Shown: positions 14,911-21,190 of the stretch, piece after piece
Layout: the number at the start of each line of letters is the position of its first letter
Numbering within the stretch: the first letter of the stretch is position 1
IMG/VR virus record: IMGVR_UViG_3300017967_000055
Coordinates: 1-43,144 of that record
Strand: one strand, 5' to 3'
DNA length: 43,144 bases
From: a virus
Notes under the pieces: generated by a model
Database searches by the model: none
What the model was told of the DNA's origin: nothing
The model's input: only the letters and a program-made list of their open reading frames with translations
Position numbers and translations under genes: made by a program

Positions 14911-15474
14911 CTGAAATACCGCAAATCCAACCCAATAATTATTCCCGACAAAAGATATAAGGTAAACTCCTACGGCTATAGAGGCATAGAGCCACAGCCA
15001 GGACTACCATGGGCACTTGGATGCTCACAGACTTATGGCTTCGGAGTAGAAAATAACGAGACATGGCCATATATTCTCGGCAAATTACTCAACACAGAAC
15101 TAATTAACTTCGGCACACCCGGCGGCAGTATAGACACTCTCATACGAATATTCAATGCCTGGTACACAGAACTCAAACCGCCGCGTATTTTTTGCCTATT
15201 ACCGACAGCAGGGAGATACGAAATAAACGGTAAACCGGTGCAAAATAGAACAACCGACGAGAGATGGCAGCAGTATAAACACGAAATAGAAATATACGAC
15301 ACTAAGGTAATGATGCTTGAGACGATGGCCATTGAGAAAGGTGTAGAGATTCATATCAAAAAGCCATTTAAATTTATTGATCTCGCCTGGGATAAAAAGC
15401 ATATGGGCAAGGAAACACACAAACAATTCGCGAAACATTTATATGAAACTTATAGATCAACTTCCACCTCCTAA
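14911..15474 (+). CDS. SGNH/GDSL hydrolase-like protein 2, apparent CTG start
   Basis: The open frame from 14911 encodes 187 residues and carries SGNH block I (WALGCSQTYGFGVENNETWP, residues 36-55), the block II glycines (LINFGTPGGSIDTLI) and a C-terminal DxxH (WDKKHMGKETHKQFAKHL). No ATG, GTG or TTG occurs in this frame before 15235, which is well past these motifs. A perfect GGAGGT at 14899-14904 lies 6 bases before CTG at 14911, so I take CTG as the start. A start at 15235/15238 would remove the catalytic serine block. It overlaps the next gene by 32 bases. Confidence 0.75.
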   Translation: MKYRKSNPIIIPDKRYKVNSYGYRGIEPQPGLPWALGCSQTYGFGVENNETWPYILGKLLNTELINFGTPGGSIDTLIRIFNAWYTELKPPRIFCLLPTAGRYEINGKPVQNRTTDERWQQYKHEIEIYDTKVMMLETMAIEKGVEIHIKKPFKFIDLAWDKKHMGKETHKQFAKHLYETYRSTSTS

Positions 15475-16018
15475 CGGAGAACGAATATGGGCTATAGGCG
15501 ACTCATGGACAGCAGGAGCCGGTGTAAATAAGGGTGAGGAATGGCCTAATCAATTAAGTAAAATACTCAACGAGCCGGTATATAATATGGGTATCGTAGG
15601 ACAATCCCTCGAAGCGGTAGAACATACACTAAAAGAAGCAATTAAAGAATATAAGAAACCTGATGTAATATGCTTATTAGACTGCAAATTAAGTAACAGC
15701 ACATACAGAATAATCAAAGGAAAAATATTCCATATAACACGATTATTCATTGACAAGCTAATCAAATCCGGTAATAAAACACTATTAGGATATGAGTATT
15801 CGTGGTATAAATGGCAAATAGAAAACAATATAAAGACATACAACGAACGAAAAAACAATCTAATAGAGTGGGCAAACAGCAACGATATAGAGTTAATAGT
15901 AAGAAACAAAGAAGGATTAGTAGATAGAAGCTGGGATATGATACACGGAGGTCCGTTAACGCATATAGTATACGCAGAGTGGTTCGCCGAGCGTGTAGAG
16001 AAGTGTAGAAAAGTGTGA
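15443..16018 (+). CDS. SGNH/GDSL hydrolase-like protein 3
   Basis: This encodes a 191-aa protein with block I IWAIGDSWTAGAGVNKGEEWP near residues 15-35, block II in YNMGIVGQSLEAVE, and the C-terminal pair in WDMIHGGPLTHIVYAEWF near 168-185. I chose the ATG at 15443 (MKLIDQLPPPNGERIW) because the frame upstream lies opposite the preceding gene. No good ribosome site is visible, so coupled translation from the overlapping gene is likely. The sequence here is more A-rich than in the neighbouring paralogues. Confidence 0.8.
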   Translation: MKLIDQLPPPNGERIWAIGDSWTAGAGVNKGEEWPNQLSKILNEPVYNMGIVGQSLEAVEHTLKEAIKEYKKPDVICLLDCKLSNSTYRIIKGKIFHITRLFIDKLIKSGNKTLLGYEYSWYKWQIENNIKTYNERKNNLIEWANSNDIELIVRNKEGLVDRSWDMIHGGPLTHIVYAEWFAERVEKCRKV

Positions 16019-16127
16019 TAAAGTGTGCCGTTCTATACTTGAATAGAAACTCTGTCGAATAACTGAGATCTGATGAACCTTAATTCGTTTGTCTAAAAAG
16101 TCAAGCCTCTGAGCCCGAATAAATCGC

Positions 16128-16156
16128 TTGACATTCGATTCAATATATGCTAGGCT
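16128..16156 (+). promoter_or_regulatory. Possible sigma70-like promoter
   Basis: TTGACA at 16128-16133 is preceded by GC, as in the other early promoters. At 17-base spacing the -10 position reads TAGGCT (16151-16156), a weak match. A GTGAGG leader like that of the other early genes follows at about 16177-16182, which supports it. Confidence 0.6.
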
Positions 16157-16186
16157 CGCACTTCCTTTTCAGTAGAGTGAGGCTAT

Positions 16187-16357
16187 ATGAAAAATTTACA
16201 CAAACGTATAACACGTTATCTAGAAAACTATAGTAATATCAAGTACATACCCGTACATCCGGACGATTATGAAATACTGTTAAAAAACAATAAGTTACAT
16301 AGTTATCCACAACCTTTTGTAATTTTGGGTGAAATAATGCTTGACAGACAGGAATAA
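16187..16357 (+). CDS. Small basic protein (56 aa)
   Basis: This short frame encodes 56 residues, beginning MKNLHKRITRYLENYSNIKY and ending in FVILGEIMLDRQE. GTGAGG lies 5 bases before the ATG, the same leader as other early genes in this phage. Its 3' end contains the -35 box of the next promoter. No domain is recognised. Support comes from the promoter, leader and start arrangement rather than from homology. Confidence 0.6.
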   Translation: MKNLHKRITRYLENYSNIKYIPVHPDDYEILLKNNKLHSYPQPFVILGEIMLDRQE

Positions 16358-16369
16358 AGGTGCTATAAT
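16341..16369 (+). promoter_or_regulatory. Sigma70-like early promoter with extended -10
   Basis: TTGACA at 16341-16346 and TATAAT at 16364-16369 are 17 bases apart, with TGC giving an extended -10. It starts inside the end of the 16187 gene and drives the 16402 gene through a leader with AAAAAGTGAGG. Confidence 0.88.
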
Positions 16370-16401
16370 CGATAGTGTAAAATGAAAAAGTGAGGTTTTT
16401 T

Positions 16402-16761
16402 ATGTTTAAAGTATTCCAAGTCCAGGTCCCCCGAGAGCAGTTCGATGCGGTCAACGAGCTCGGTTGGGCAGAAGCTATGGAGAAGTTTCCCGCAGTGGAG
16501 GCTCATATGGCCTGTCATAGAGGTTCGGAAGGCTTCGTTCCCGAGGCTCACAGCCAATTCTACTCCCATGTATGTAACATCGATGCTACTGATCTTGAAG
16601 ATGTTTTCAGAATCGGTAACATGGGCCCCGAAGAATCCATTGAACGACTGGCTCCGATGCACAGCGTCTCAGTTGGTGATATCGTGGTCTCCCCCGATGG
16701 TGTAGCTCATATGGTAGATAACTTCGGCTTCTCAGTAGTAGGCTATAAGGTAGCAGCCTGA
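16402..16761 (+). CDS. YodL-like domain protein (119 aa)
   Basis: This encodes a 119-aa acidic protein. The C-terminal MHSVSVGDIVVSPDGVAHMVDNFGFSVVG matches the pattern of YodL-like domains ('hsmSvGDvv...dG....vd..GF'), known from phages and mobile elements with no established role. The N-terminal part (VFQVQVPREQFDAVNELGWAEAMEKFP) is helical. The ATG at 16402 follows the GTGAGG leader; the in-frame GTG at 16390 belongs to that leader. The gene is noticeably more GC-rich than most of the window. Confidence 0.75.
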   Translation: MFKVFQVQVPREQFDAVNELGWAEAMEKFPAVEAHMACHRGSEGFVPEAHSQFYSHVCNIDATDLEDVFRIGNMGPEESIERLAPMHSVSVGDIVVSPDGVAHMVDNFGFSVVGYKVAA

Positions 16762-16767
16762 TAGTTT

Positions 16768-16840
16768 GGGGTACGGCCCTTTGGTAACAGGGGGCCTCCA
16801 TCGGATGCTCGGAGACATGCAAATCCTGTCGCCCTGCCCC
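16768..16840 (+). other. GC-rich cloverleaf-like structured segment, unexplained
   Basis: This intergenic GC-rich stretch can fold as GGGGTA (16768-16773) with TGCCCC (16835-16840), enclosing three arms: GGCCCT/AGGG with loop TTGGTAAC, CTCC/GGAG with an 11-base loop, and GACA/TGTC with loop TGCAAATCC. The size is tRNA-like, but the anticodon-like loop is 11 bases and the T-like arm does not fit tRNA rules. It may be a structured leader, a decayed tRNA or chance. Confidence 0.35.
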
Positions 16841-16882
16841 TCCCCCCTTATACATAGTCATAACATCAAGAGGTAACGATAT

Positions 16883-17389
16883 ATGGCGTTCTATATAGAC
16901 TCTAATGGCGGTACTCAAGCGATGCGTACGATAGCAGAGGATGTCTGCTACGAGACTCTCAAGCATCTGATGCCAAGAAAAAGAAATCTCGATCTAGATA
17001 TTCTCATCACGAACACGCTCAAAGAAGGTGCATACGGATTCGCCTACCAAGCCCCTGCTGACGAAGAAGGACCAGCGACATCATACATCGAGATCGAGAA
17101 CAAGCCCGTCAATCTCTATAGCTTCATAGAGACTCTCTGTCACGAATGCGTACACATCAAGCAGTATACGCGCAATGAAATCAAAGAGATACGTGGAAAG
17201 ACGATGTGGAAAGGTACTGATCATACCGATACAGCGTACTATCGACAGCCCTGGGAGAAAGAAGCTTGGGGTGTGCAGAAGGAACTCGCTAAGACCTATC
17301 TGAAGCGCAAAGGAAAGTCAATGGCCGCAGCCAAGCGTATCGGAGTAAGATCGAAAGAAGCAGTTGACTTTCTAGGAATAGACGCTTAG
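16883..17389 (+). CDS. Zincin-like metallopeptidase (HExxH)
   Basis: This encodes a 168-aa protein with a zinc-metallopeptidase signature, LCHECVHIKQYTR near residues 92-104 (HExxH), and a downstream YYRQPWEKEAWGVQKELA near 133-150, in which a glutamate would be the third zinc ligand, as in SprT/ImmA-like phage zincins. The substrate is unknown. GAGG lies 10 bases before the ATG. Codon use is GC-richer than in the surrounding genes, like the preceding YodL-like gene, hinting at a shared recent origin. Confidence 0.82.
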   Translation: MAFYIDSNGGTQAMRTIAEDVCYETLKHLMPRKRNLDLDILITNTLKEGAYGFAYQAPADEEGPATSYIEIENKPVNLYSFIETLCHECVHIKQYTRNEIKEIRGKTMWKGTDHTDTAYYRQPWEKEAWGVQKELAKTYLKRKGKSMAAAKRIGVRSKEAVDFLGIDA

Positions 17390-17472
17390 CATCAAGCAGC
17401 ATCTAGAGGAGACCAGACCAAGACCCAGAATCCGAGCTATGGATTTCTGCTAAAGTCAAGACCAGCATCTGG

Positions 17473-17514
17473 GGTTATAGCGTCTGCCAATCTGTTTACG
17501 TTATAACCTTTTTT
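17473..17514 (+). terminator. Intrinsic terminator
   Basis: GGTTATAGCG at 17473-17482 pairs with CGTTATAACC at 17499-17508 (10 bp with one G-U pair) around a 16-base loop, and TTTTTT follows at 17509-17514. It ends the transcript of the YodL-like and zincin genes. A further T-rich stretch with GCACA/TGTGC (17530-17550 area) follows. Confidence 0.8.
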
Positions 17515-17585
17515 GTCAGCAGAATTTTTGCACAGAAATTTTTTTGTGCAGAATTTTTTTGCGCTAACCCTTTATAAGTAATAGT

Positions 17586-17705
17586 ATGAAAGAGACTATG
17601 GAAGAGATTGAATATACACCCTATTCGTATCGAAAGGACATGCTTTTGTTTTGTTCTATTGGACTTAATATAGGCTTTATTATAGGATTGCTAGTTTATG
17701 CCTGA
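17586..17705 (+). CDS. Small membrane protein (39 aa)
   Basis: This encodes 39 residues: a polar, acidic N-terminus (MKETMEEIEYTPYSYRKD) and a single hydrophobic helix from residue 19 to the end (MLLFCSIGLNIGFIIGLLVYA). It lies between a terminator and the fourth SGNH-like gene, which it overlaps by 8 bases, so it may be translationally coupled to it. TATAAGTA, one base off the late box, lies just upstream (about 17572). No family is recognised. Confidence 0.55.
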   Translation: MKETMEEIEYTPYSYRKDMLLFCSIGLNIGFIIGLLVYA

Positions 17706-18495
17706 AGGATACAGAGGTAACGAAAAGCGTATCGATCCGCCTGATGGATGGTTTAAGCCTGGAGAGTTAGTACAGGGACATAATACAGGGCTTTTAAACG
17801 AGTGGAGTTCTGATAACAGTCGTACACACGGTTTAGCCTTAGAAGAGATACGAAAGAAATGGCCTAAGCATGTATATGAAAGCCGTAAAGAGATTATCAG
17901 ACAATACGGAGATATACAGTATTATATCAATAAGCAGGGCTTTCGTACAGACGAATTTGATGAGATACGCGACGTTTTAATTATCGGTTGTTCTATTACA
18001 GCGGGCGTTGGTGTACATGAGCATCAGATGTTCAGTAATAATTGGTGTCGCGAAAAGGGTTTATCCTTCTACAATCTAGGAATTACCGGTGGTGGTTTTG
18101 AGACAATGTATCGTATGCTACACGATTATATGGATATACTCAAACCACGCATAGTGTTATGTAACTATCCTTACACCGATGCGCGTCGTGAGGTTCGTTT
18201 GGAGGACAGATGCGTTATCTTCTCCCCTAAGCATATTATGGACAATCAACGAAATCGTGACTTTCCCTGGATGCCTGTTCTCTTCGGTGAAAAGGAAATT
18301 AACATAAATCGTGAAAGAATGCTTGACGCCATACGCTGGCGATGTTATAATAGGAATGTGAAGTTAATAGAGTTTGCTGATGTGAACACTATGGAGTCAG
18401 ACTTCCAGGCTCGTGATCTGCACCATCCTTCGGGAGAGCAGCATGCGAGCTTGTTAACTTCGTTATTATCGAAAACCAAAGACGAGATATTATGA
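17698..18495 (+). CDS. SGNH/GDSL hydrolase-like protein 4
   Basis: This encodes a 265-aa protein with an extra N-terminal segment of about 80 residues. Block I is VLIIGCSITAGVGVHEHQM near residues 95-113 (GCS in place of GDS), block II is NLGITGGGFETM, block III asparagine is in VLCNYPYTDARREV, and the catalytic pair is in ARDLHHPSGEQHASLL near 242-257. It is strongly similar, in protein and DNA, to the next gene, so the two are a tandem duplication. Its stop overlaps the next ATG by 4 bases. Confidence 0.83.
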   Translation: MPEGYRGNEKRIDPPDGWFKPGELVQGHNTGLLNEWSSDNSRTHGLALEEIRKKWPKHVYESRKEIIRQYGDIQYYINKQGFRTDEFDEIRDVLIIGCSITAGVGVHEHQMFSNNWCREKGLSFYNLGITGGGFETMYRMLHDYMDILKPRIVLCNYPYTDARREVRLEDRCVIFSPKHIMDNQRNRDFPWMPVLFGEKEININRERMLDAIRWRCYNRNVKLIEFADVNTMESDFQARDLHHPSGEQHASLLTSLLSKTKDEIL

Positions 18496-19205
18496 TAAAC
18501 AGATTTTATTCGTCGGACTGTATTTCGCTCGAAGAATGCGAAAAACGAATAAACGAAAACAATAAGTTTCCGCGAAGAATTGCTTTGTGGCCACGCTACG
18601 GTGAGATTGAATACGATATTAATAGTAATTACTTTCGAACCGATGAGGTGAAGGAATCCCGTGATGTTTTAATTATAGGTTGTTCCATTACCGCTGGTGT
18701 TGGCATTCACGAACATCAAATGTACGCTAACAATTGGTGTCGTGAGAATAACTATACGTTTTACAATCTTGCCTTTCCCGGTGCTGGATTTGAGACATTG
18801 TATCGTGTTTTAGAGGAGTATATCGACATTGTACGCCCTAAAATAGTATTGTGTTGCTATCCGTTTACCAACGAAAGACGAGAGGTGCGTTATCCTCATA
18901 AAGACATGATCGTTCATCCGTATCATTTTCAGAACATTATAAAGGGTGATGATCGTTCCTTGATGAACAAAAACAGAAGCGTTTTGCGAGAACTATTTCA
19001 TGAGCAAGAAATCGCAATAATGCGAAGACGTACACTTAACGCTATACGCTGGTTATGCCATAGCAAGAATACACAATTGATTGAATTCGATGGTCCACAA
19101 ACCCTCGGAAACGATGAGGGAGCGCGAGACGCTTGCCATCCATCAGATAAAATGAACGAACGATATTTAACTAAATTAAGAGATGAAACCAGAAACAAAA
19201 ATTAA
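18492..19205 (+). CDS. SGNH/GDSL hydrolase-like protein 5 (tandem duplicate)
   Basis: This encodes a 237-aa protein. Block I is VLIIGCSITAGVGIHEHQM, nearly the same as in the preceding gene; block II is NLAFPGAGFETL, and the C-terminal pair is in ARDACHPSDKMNERYL. The block III asparagine of the fourth copy is replaced (VLCCYPFTNERREV). The N-terminal extension is shorter. The 3' end overlaps a small membrane gene at 19183. The local duplication keeps length and motif order, so both copies are probably functional. Confidence 0.83.
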   Translation: MINRFYSSDCISLEECEKRINENNKFPRRIALWPRYGEIEYDINSNYFRTDEVKESRDVLIIGCSITAGVGIHEHQMYANNWCRENNYTFYNLAFPGAGFETLYRVLEEYIDIVRPKIVLCCYPFTNERREVRYPHKDMIVHPYHFQNIIKGDDRSLMNKNRSVLRELFHEQEIAIMRRRTLNAIRWLCHSKNTQLIEFDGPQTLGNDEGARDACHPSDKMNERYLTKLRDETRNKN

Positions 19206-19320
19206 AATCGGCTTGACATTTATAGGAATACTAACTATAATGTCTTTTGTATATAATATGCTTTATCCTGAAGTGATGGCTCCGTATTATATACAAATGA
19301 TGACAATCGGAGCCTTGTAA
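19183..19320 (+). CDS. Small membrane protein (45 aa)
   Basis: This encodes 45 residues: a basic N-terminus (MKPETKIKIG), a hydrophobic helix (LTFIGILTIMSFVYNMLY) and a short tail. AAGAG precedes the ATG. It overlaps the end of the fifth SGNH-like gene, and the sigma70-like promoter at 19213-19241 is embedded in it. A start at the internal ATG at 19240 would lose the helix. No family is recognised. Confidence 0.5.
   Translation: MKPETKIKIGLTFIGILTIMSFVYNMLYPEVMAPYYIQMMTIGAL
19213..19241 (+). promoter_or_regulatory. Sigma70-like early promoter
   Basis: TTGACA at 19213-19218 (preceded by GC) and TATAAT at 19236-19241 are 17 bases apart. It lies inside a small membrane gene and drives the 19347 gene and probably the sixth SGNH-like gene. 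Confidence 0.82.
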
Positions 19321-19346
19321 ACAATCCACAAAAGAGGAATATCCTA

Positions 19347-19784
19347 ATGAAAGATCGCTTTGACTTGGAACAAGACATCATGTACTGTCGCAACATTATC
19401 GATGATATTGATATGTTGTATGAGAACGTATGTGATAAGTTTGACATGCCTGCCGAGACAGTTGATCGTATTGCAAACATTCTGCTAGGAATGAAAGAGC
19501 TTTATGAGATGCGTTTTGATCGTCTTGACGATACGTTTTGCCAAGCATACAAACTAAACGAATATCATACCACAGAAGAACCGGAATCAAATTCCGACTA
19601 TTTTGCTGGGGGCCCAGGTGGCACAGTGAACGTCACTTATGACTTCAATGACGGAACGTGGGATACATCAAACCCTGTAAACCTTACTATGGACTCAGGT
19701 GATGTTGATCTCTGGAGTACACACAACGACATTGTCACGGGTGGTTATACTACTGACGGGCAACTAAGTTTGAAGTTTTCATGA
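19347..19784 (+). CDS. Phage protein with helical N-terminus and beta-rich tail (145 aa)
   Basis: This encodes a 145-aa acidic protein. Residues 1-70 are helical (DRFDLEQDIMYCRNIIDDIDMLYENVCDKF, then DRIANILLGMKELYEMRFDRL), a module common in marine phages with no known function. Residues 85-145 are a glycine-, threonine- and aspartate-rich beta segment (GGPGGTVNVTYDFNDG). This C-terminal part looks like an added domain. GAGGA lies about 9 bases before the ATG. It overlaps the next gene by 4 bases. Confidence 0.78.
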   Translation: MKDRFDLEQDIMYCRNIIDDIDMLYENVCDKFDMPAETVDRIANILLGMKELYEMRFDRLDDTFCQAYKLNEYHTTEEPESNSDYFAGGPGGTVNVTYDFNDGTWDTSNPVNLTMDSGDVDLWSTHNDIVTGGYTTDGQLSLKFS

Positions 19785-20554
19785 AAAAATACGATACCCT
19801 ATACGCTGCTGGATGCAGTTTTACATGGCACCGTCCTTTAAGACTTGAGGAAACATGGCCGTATCACCTCCATCGGCGTATGGGTATCAAAAATCTTGTT
19901 AACAACGGCGTCGGCGGGGGATCTAATTATAAAATCTTTCGTAGAACAGAAGAATACTTTCGAACAAACAAGAATACATCAAATACTTTAGCAGTTATTC
20001 AACTTACAAATCCTCTGCGTTTTGAAACATATGATGATAAATTTAGCCACATAAAAAAATATACTGAAGAAAACTGGATGGATCATATAGCAACACATGT
20101 AGGCCATAACAGAAAAACAGTGTTGGGTGCAGCAGACGAGCTAATGAAAAAAAATGATGATACTCCTCCACATAAGAAACTGGCAATACAGCTGCTGGAG
20201 GCTCGTATACCTGTATGGAACGAAACATATGAGTTTTATACCTATCTCCAACAAATATACTCTATAGATGCTATCTTTAAAAAATACGGTGTAGATGTAT
20301 ATTATATGAACTACCATACACTCAAATATTACTCCGCACAAAGAACACAGATTCTTTCGGACTCTTTTAATTGGATTGGAGGTAATTTTGATTCAGGAAA
20401 TATTGTTTCAGTTGGAGATTTTATTGATCATAATCAACCATTTGGATTGAGGCCGAATTTATATATTAGCGAAACTGATCATCATCCTAACAGTGCTGGT
20501 AATAATCAATTATCAAAATTTATTTTTGAGTGGATCAAAAATAACCCCCTGTAA
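19781..20554 (+). CDS. SGNH/GDSL hydrolase-like protein 6
   Basis: This encodes a 257-aa protein with block I YAAGCSFTWHRPLRLEETWP near residues 8-27, block II glycines in NNGVGGGSNYKIF, block III asparagine in VIQLTNPLRFE, and a catalytic pair in ISETDHHPNSAGNNQLS near 231-247. The middle of the protein (about 90-190) is a lineage-specific helical insertion. The stop codon lies in the loop region of the hairpin at 20541-20565. It is coupled to the preceding gene by a 4-base overlap. Confidence 0.83.
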   Translation: MKKYDTLYAAGCSFTWHRPLRLEETWPYHLHRRMGIKNLVNNGVGGGSNYKIFRRTEEYFRTNKNTSNTLAVIQLTNPLRFETYDDKFSHIKKYTEENWMDHIATHVGHNRKTVLGAADELMKKNDDTPPHKKLAIQLLEARIPVWNETYEFYTYLQQIYSIDAIFKKYGVDVYYMNYHTLKYYSAQRTQILSDSFNWIGGNFDSGNIVSVGDFIDHNQPFGLRPNLYISETDHHPNSAGNNQLSKFIFEWIKNNPL

Positions 20555-20565
20555 TAGGGGGTTAT
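20541..20565 (-). terminator. Intrinsic terminator (leftward, possibly bidirectional)
   Basis: ATAACCCCCT (20541-20550) and AGGGGGTTAT (20556-20565) form a perfect 10-bp stem with a 5-base loop. On the - strand the stem is followed by TTTTGA, so it can end the - strand operon that starts at 24596. It also sits at the end of the opposing + strand SGNH-like gene. Confidence 0.8.
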
Positions 20566-20573
20566 CGATAAGG

Positions 20574-20702
20574 TTACTTCTTCGAGGAACCTTTAACTTT
20601 ACCCCCACCAGGGATATCGTTTCTTTTTTTGTTTTTAGCCCTAAAGCCTTGTAACACAAAAAATGCTACTCCGGCAAAGACTACAACGATTACTAATTCC
20701 AT
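20574..20702 (-). CDS. Small membrane protein (42 aa)
   Basis: This encodes 42 residues: a hydrophobic helix at the N-terminus (ELVIVVVFAGVAFFVLQGF) followed by a basic, glycine-containing tail (RAKNKKRNDIPGGGKVKGSSKK). A strong AAGGAGGT lies 5 bases before the ATG. It is the last gene of the - strand operon, before a terminator. The form is typical of small phage membrane proteins such as lysis accessories, but the role is unknown. Confidence 0.7.
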   Translation of the reverse strand: MELVIVVVFAGVAFFVLQGFRAKNKKRNDIPGGGKVKGSSKK

Positions 20703-20719
20703 GTGGTACCTCCTTGTAC

Positions 20720-21181
20720 TTAGTCTTCGTTATTTAATGGGTTATCAAGAATACGCTCAATTTTCTCATCAAGCTCTTTTCTAACCCCCCTAACTTCGGC
20801 TTCGATTTCTCTTAGCCCGTCGTTAACTCTTTGTTCGAGTTCGTATACTGTATTTCTTACGTCCCTTTGTGTATCTGCTGTATTATTATCTACTGTTCTT
20901 ACTAATCCCTCTACGCTACGAATACGTTGATCCATATCGCCTAGTTCTTTAGCGTATTGGTCGTTTAATAGAGTAATCTCTGTCTCTATAACTCCCAATT
21001 TGTTTTCAATACCTGACAAGTCTGGCTCAACATAATTAACGATCGCTTCTTCAGCGTCAAGAAGTCTTTGATACACTTCAAAGCCTCCCCACAATGCCCC
21101 TGCCAGTGTGCCTATCAAAGGAAGTATAAGAAGCATTTTACTGCCAGATACTTTCATATCTCCAATTTCTATTTCTGCCAC
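20720..21181 (-). CDS. Membrane-anchored coiled-coil protein (153 aa)
   Basis: This encodes a 153-aa protein: a short N-terminus, one transmembrane helix at about residues 15-35 (KMLLILPLIGTLAGALWGGFEV), and a long acidic coiled coil from about 40 to 145 with regular heptads (IENKLGVIETEITLLNDQY, ELEQRVNDGLREIEAEV). It lies between a small membrane gene and the large secreted protein gene, all behind a late promoter. A structural or lysis-linked envelope role is plausible; spanin-like topology is possible but not shown. Confidence 0.75.
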   Translation of the reverse strand: MAEIEIGDMKVSGSKMLLILPLIGTLAGALWGGFEVYQRLLDAEEAIVNYVEPDLSGIENKLGVIETEITLLNDQYAKELGDMDQRIRSVEGLVRTVDNNTADTQRDVRNTVYELEQRVNDGLREIEAEVRGVRKELDEKIERILDNPLNNED

Positions 21182-21190
21182 TTGTTTCTC

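Noticed and set aside
16768-16840. A tRNA gene
   Set aside because: The size and D-loop-like TTGGTAAC are suggestive, but the anticodon-like loop is 11 bases, the T-like arm cannot be paired by tRNA rules, and no CCA or good discriminator follows.
16607-16966. A - strand gene across the GC-rich intergenic region
   Set aside because: It runs opposite two well-formed + strand genes with proper leaders and has no ribosome site or recognisable protein.
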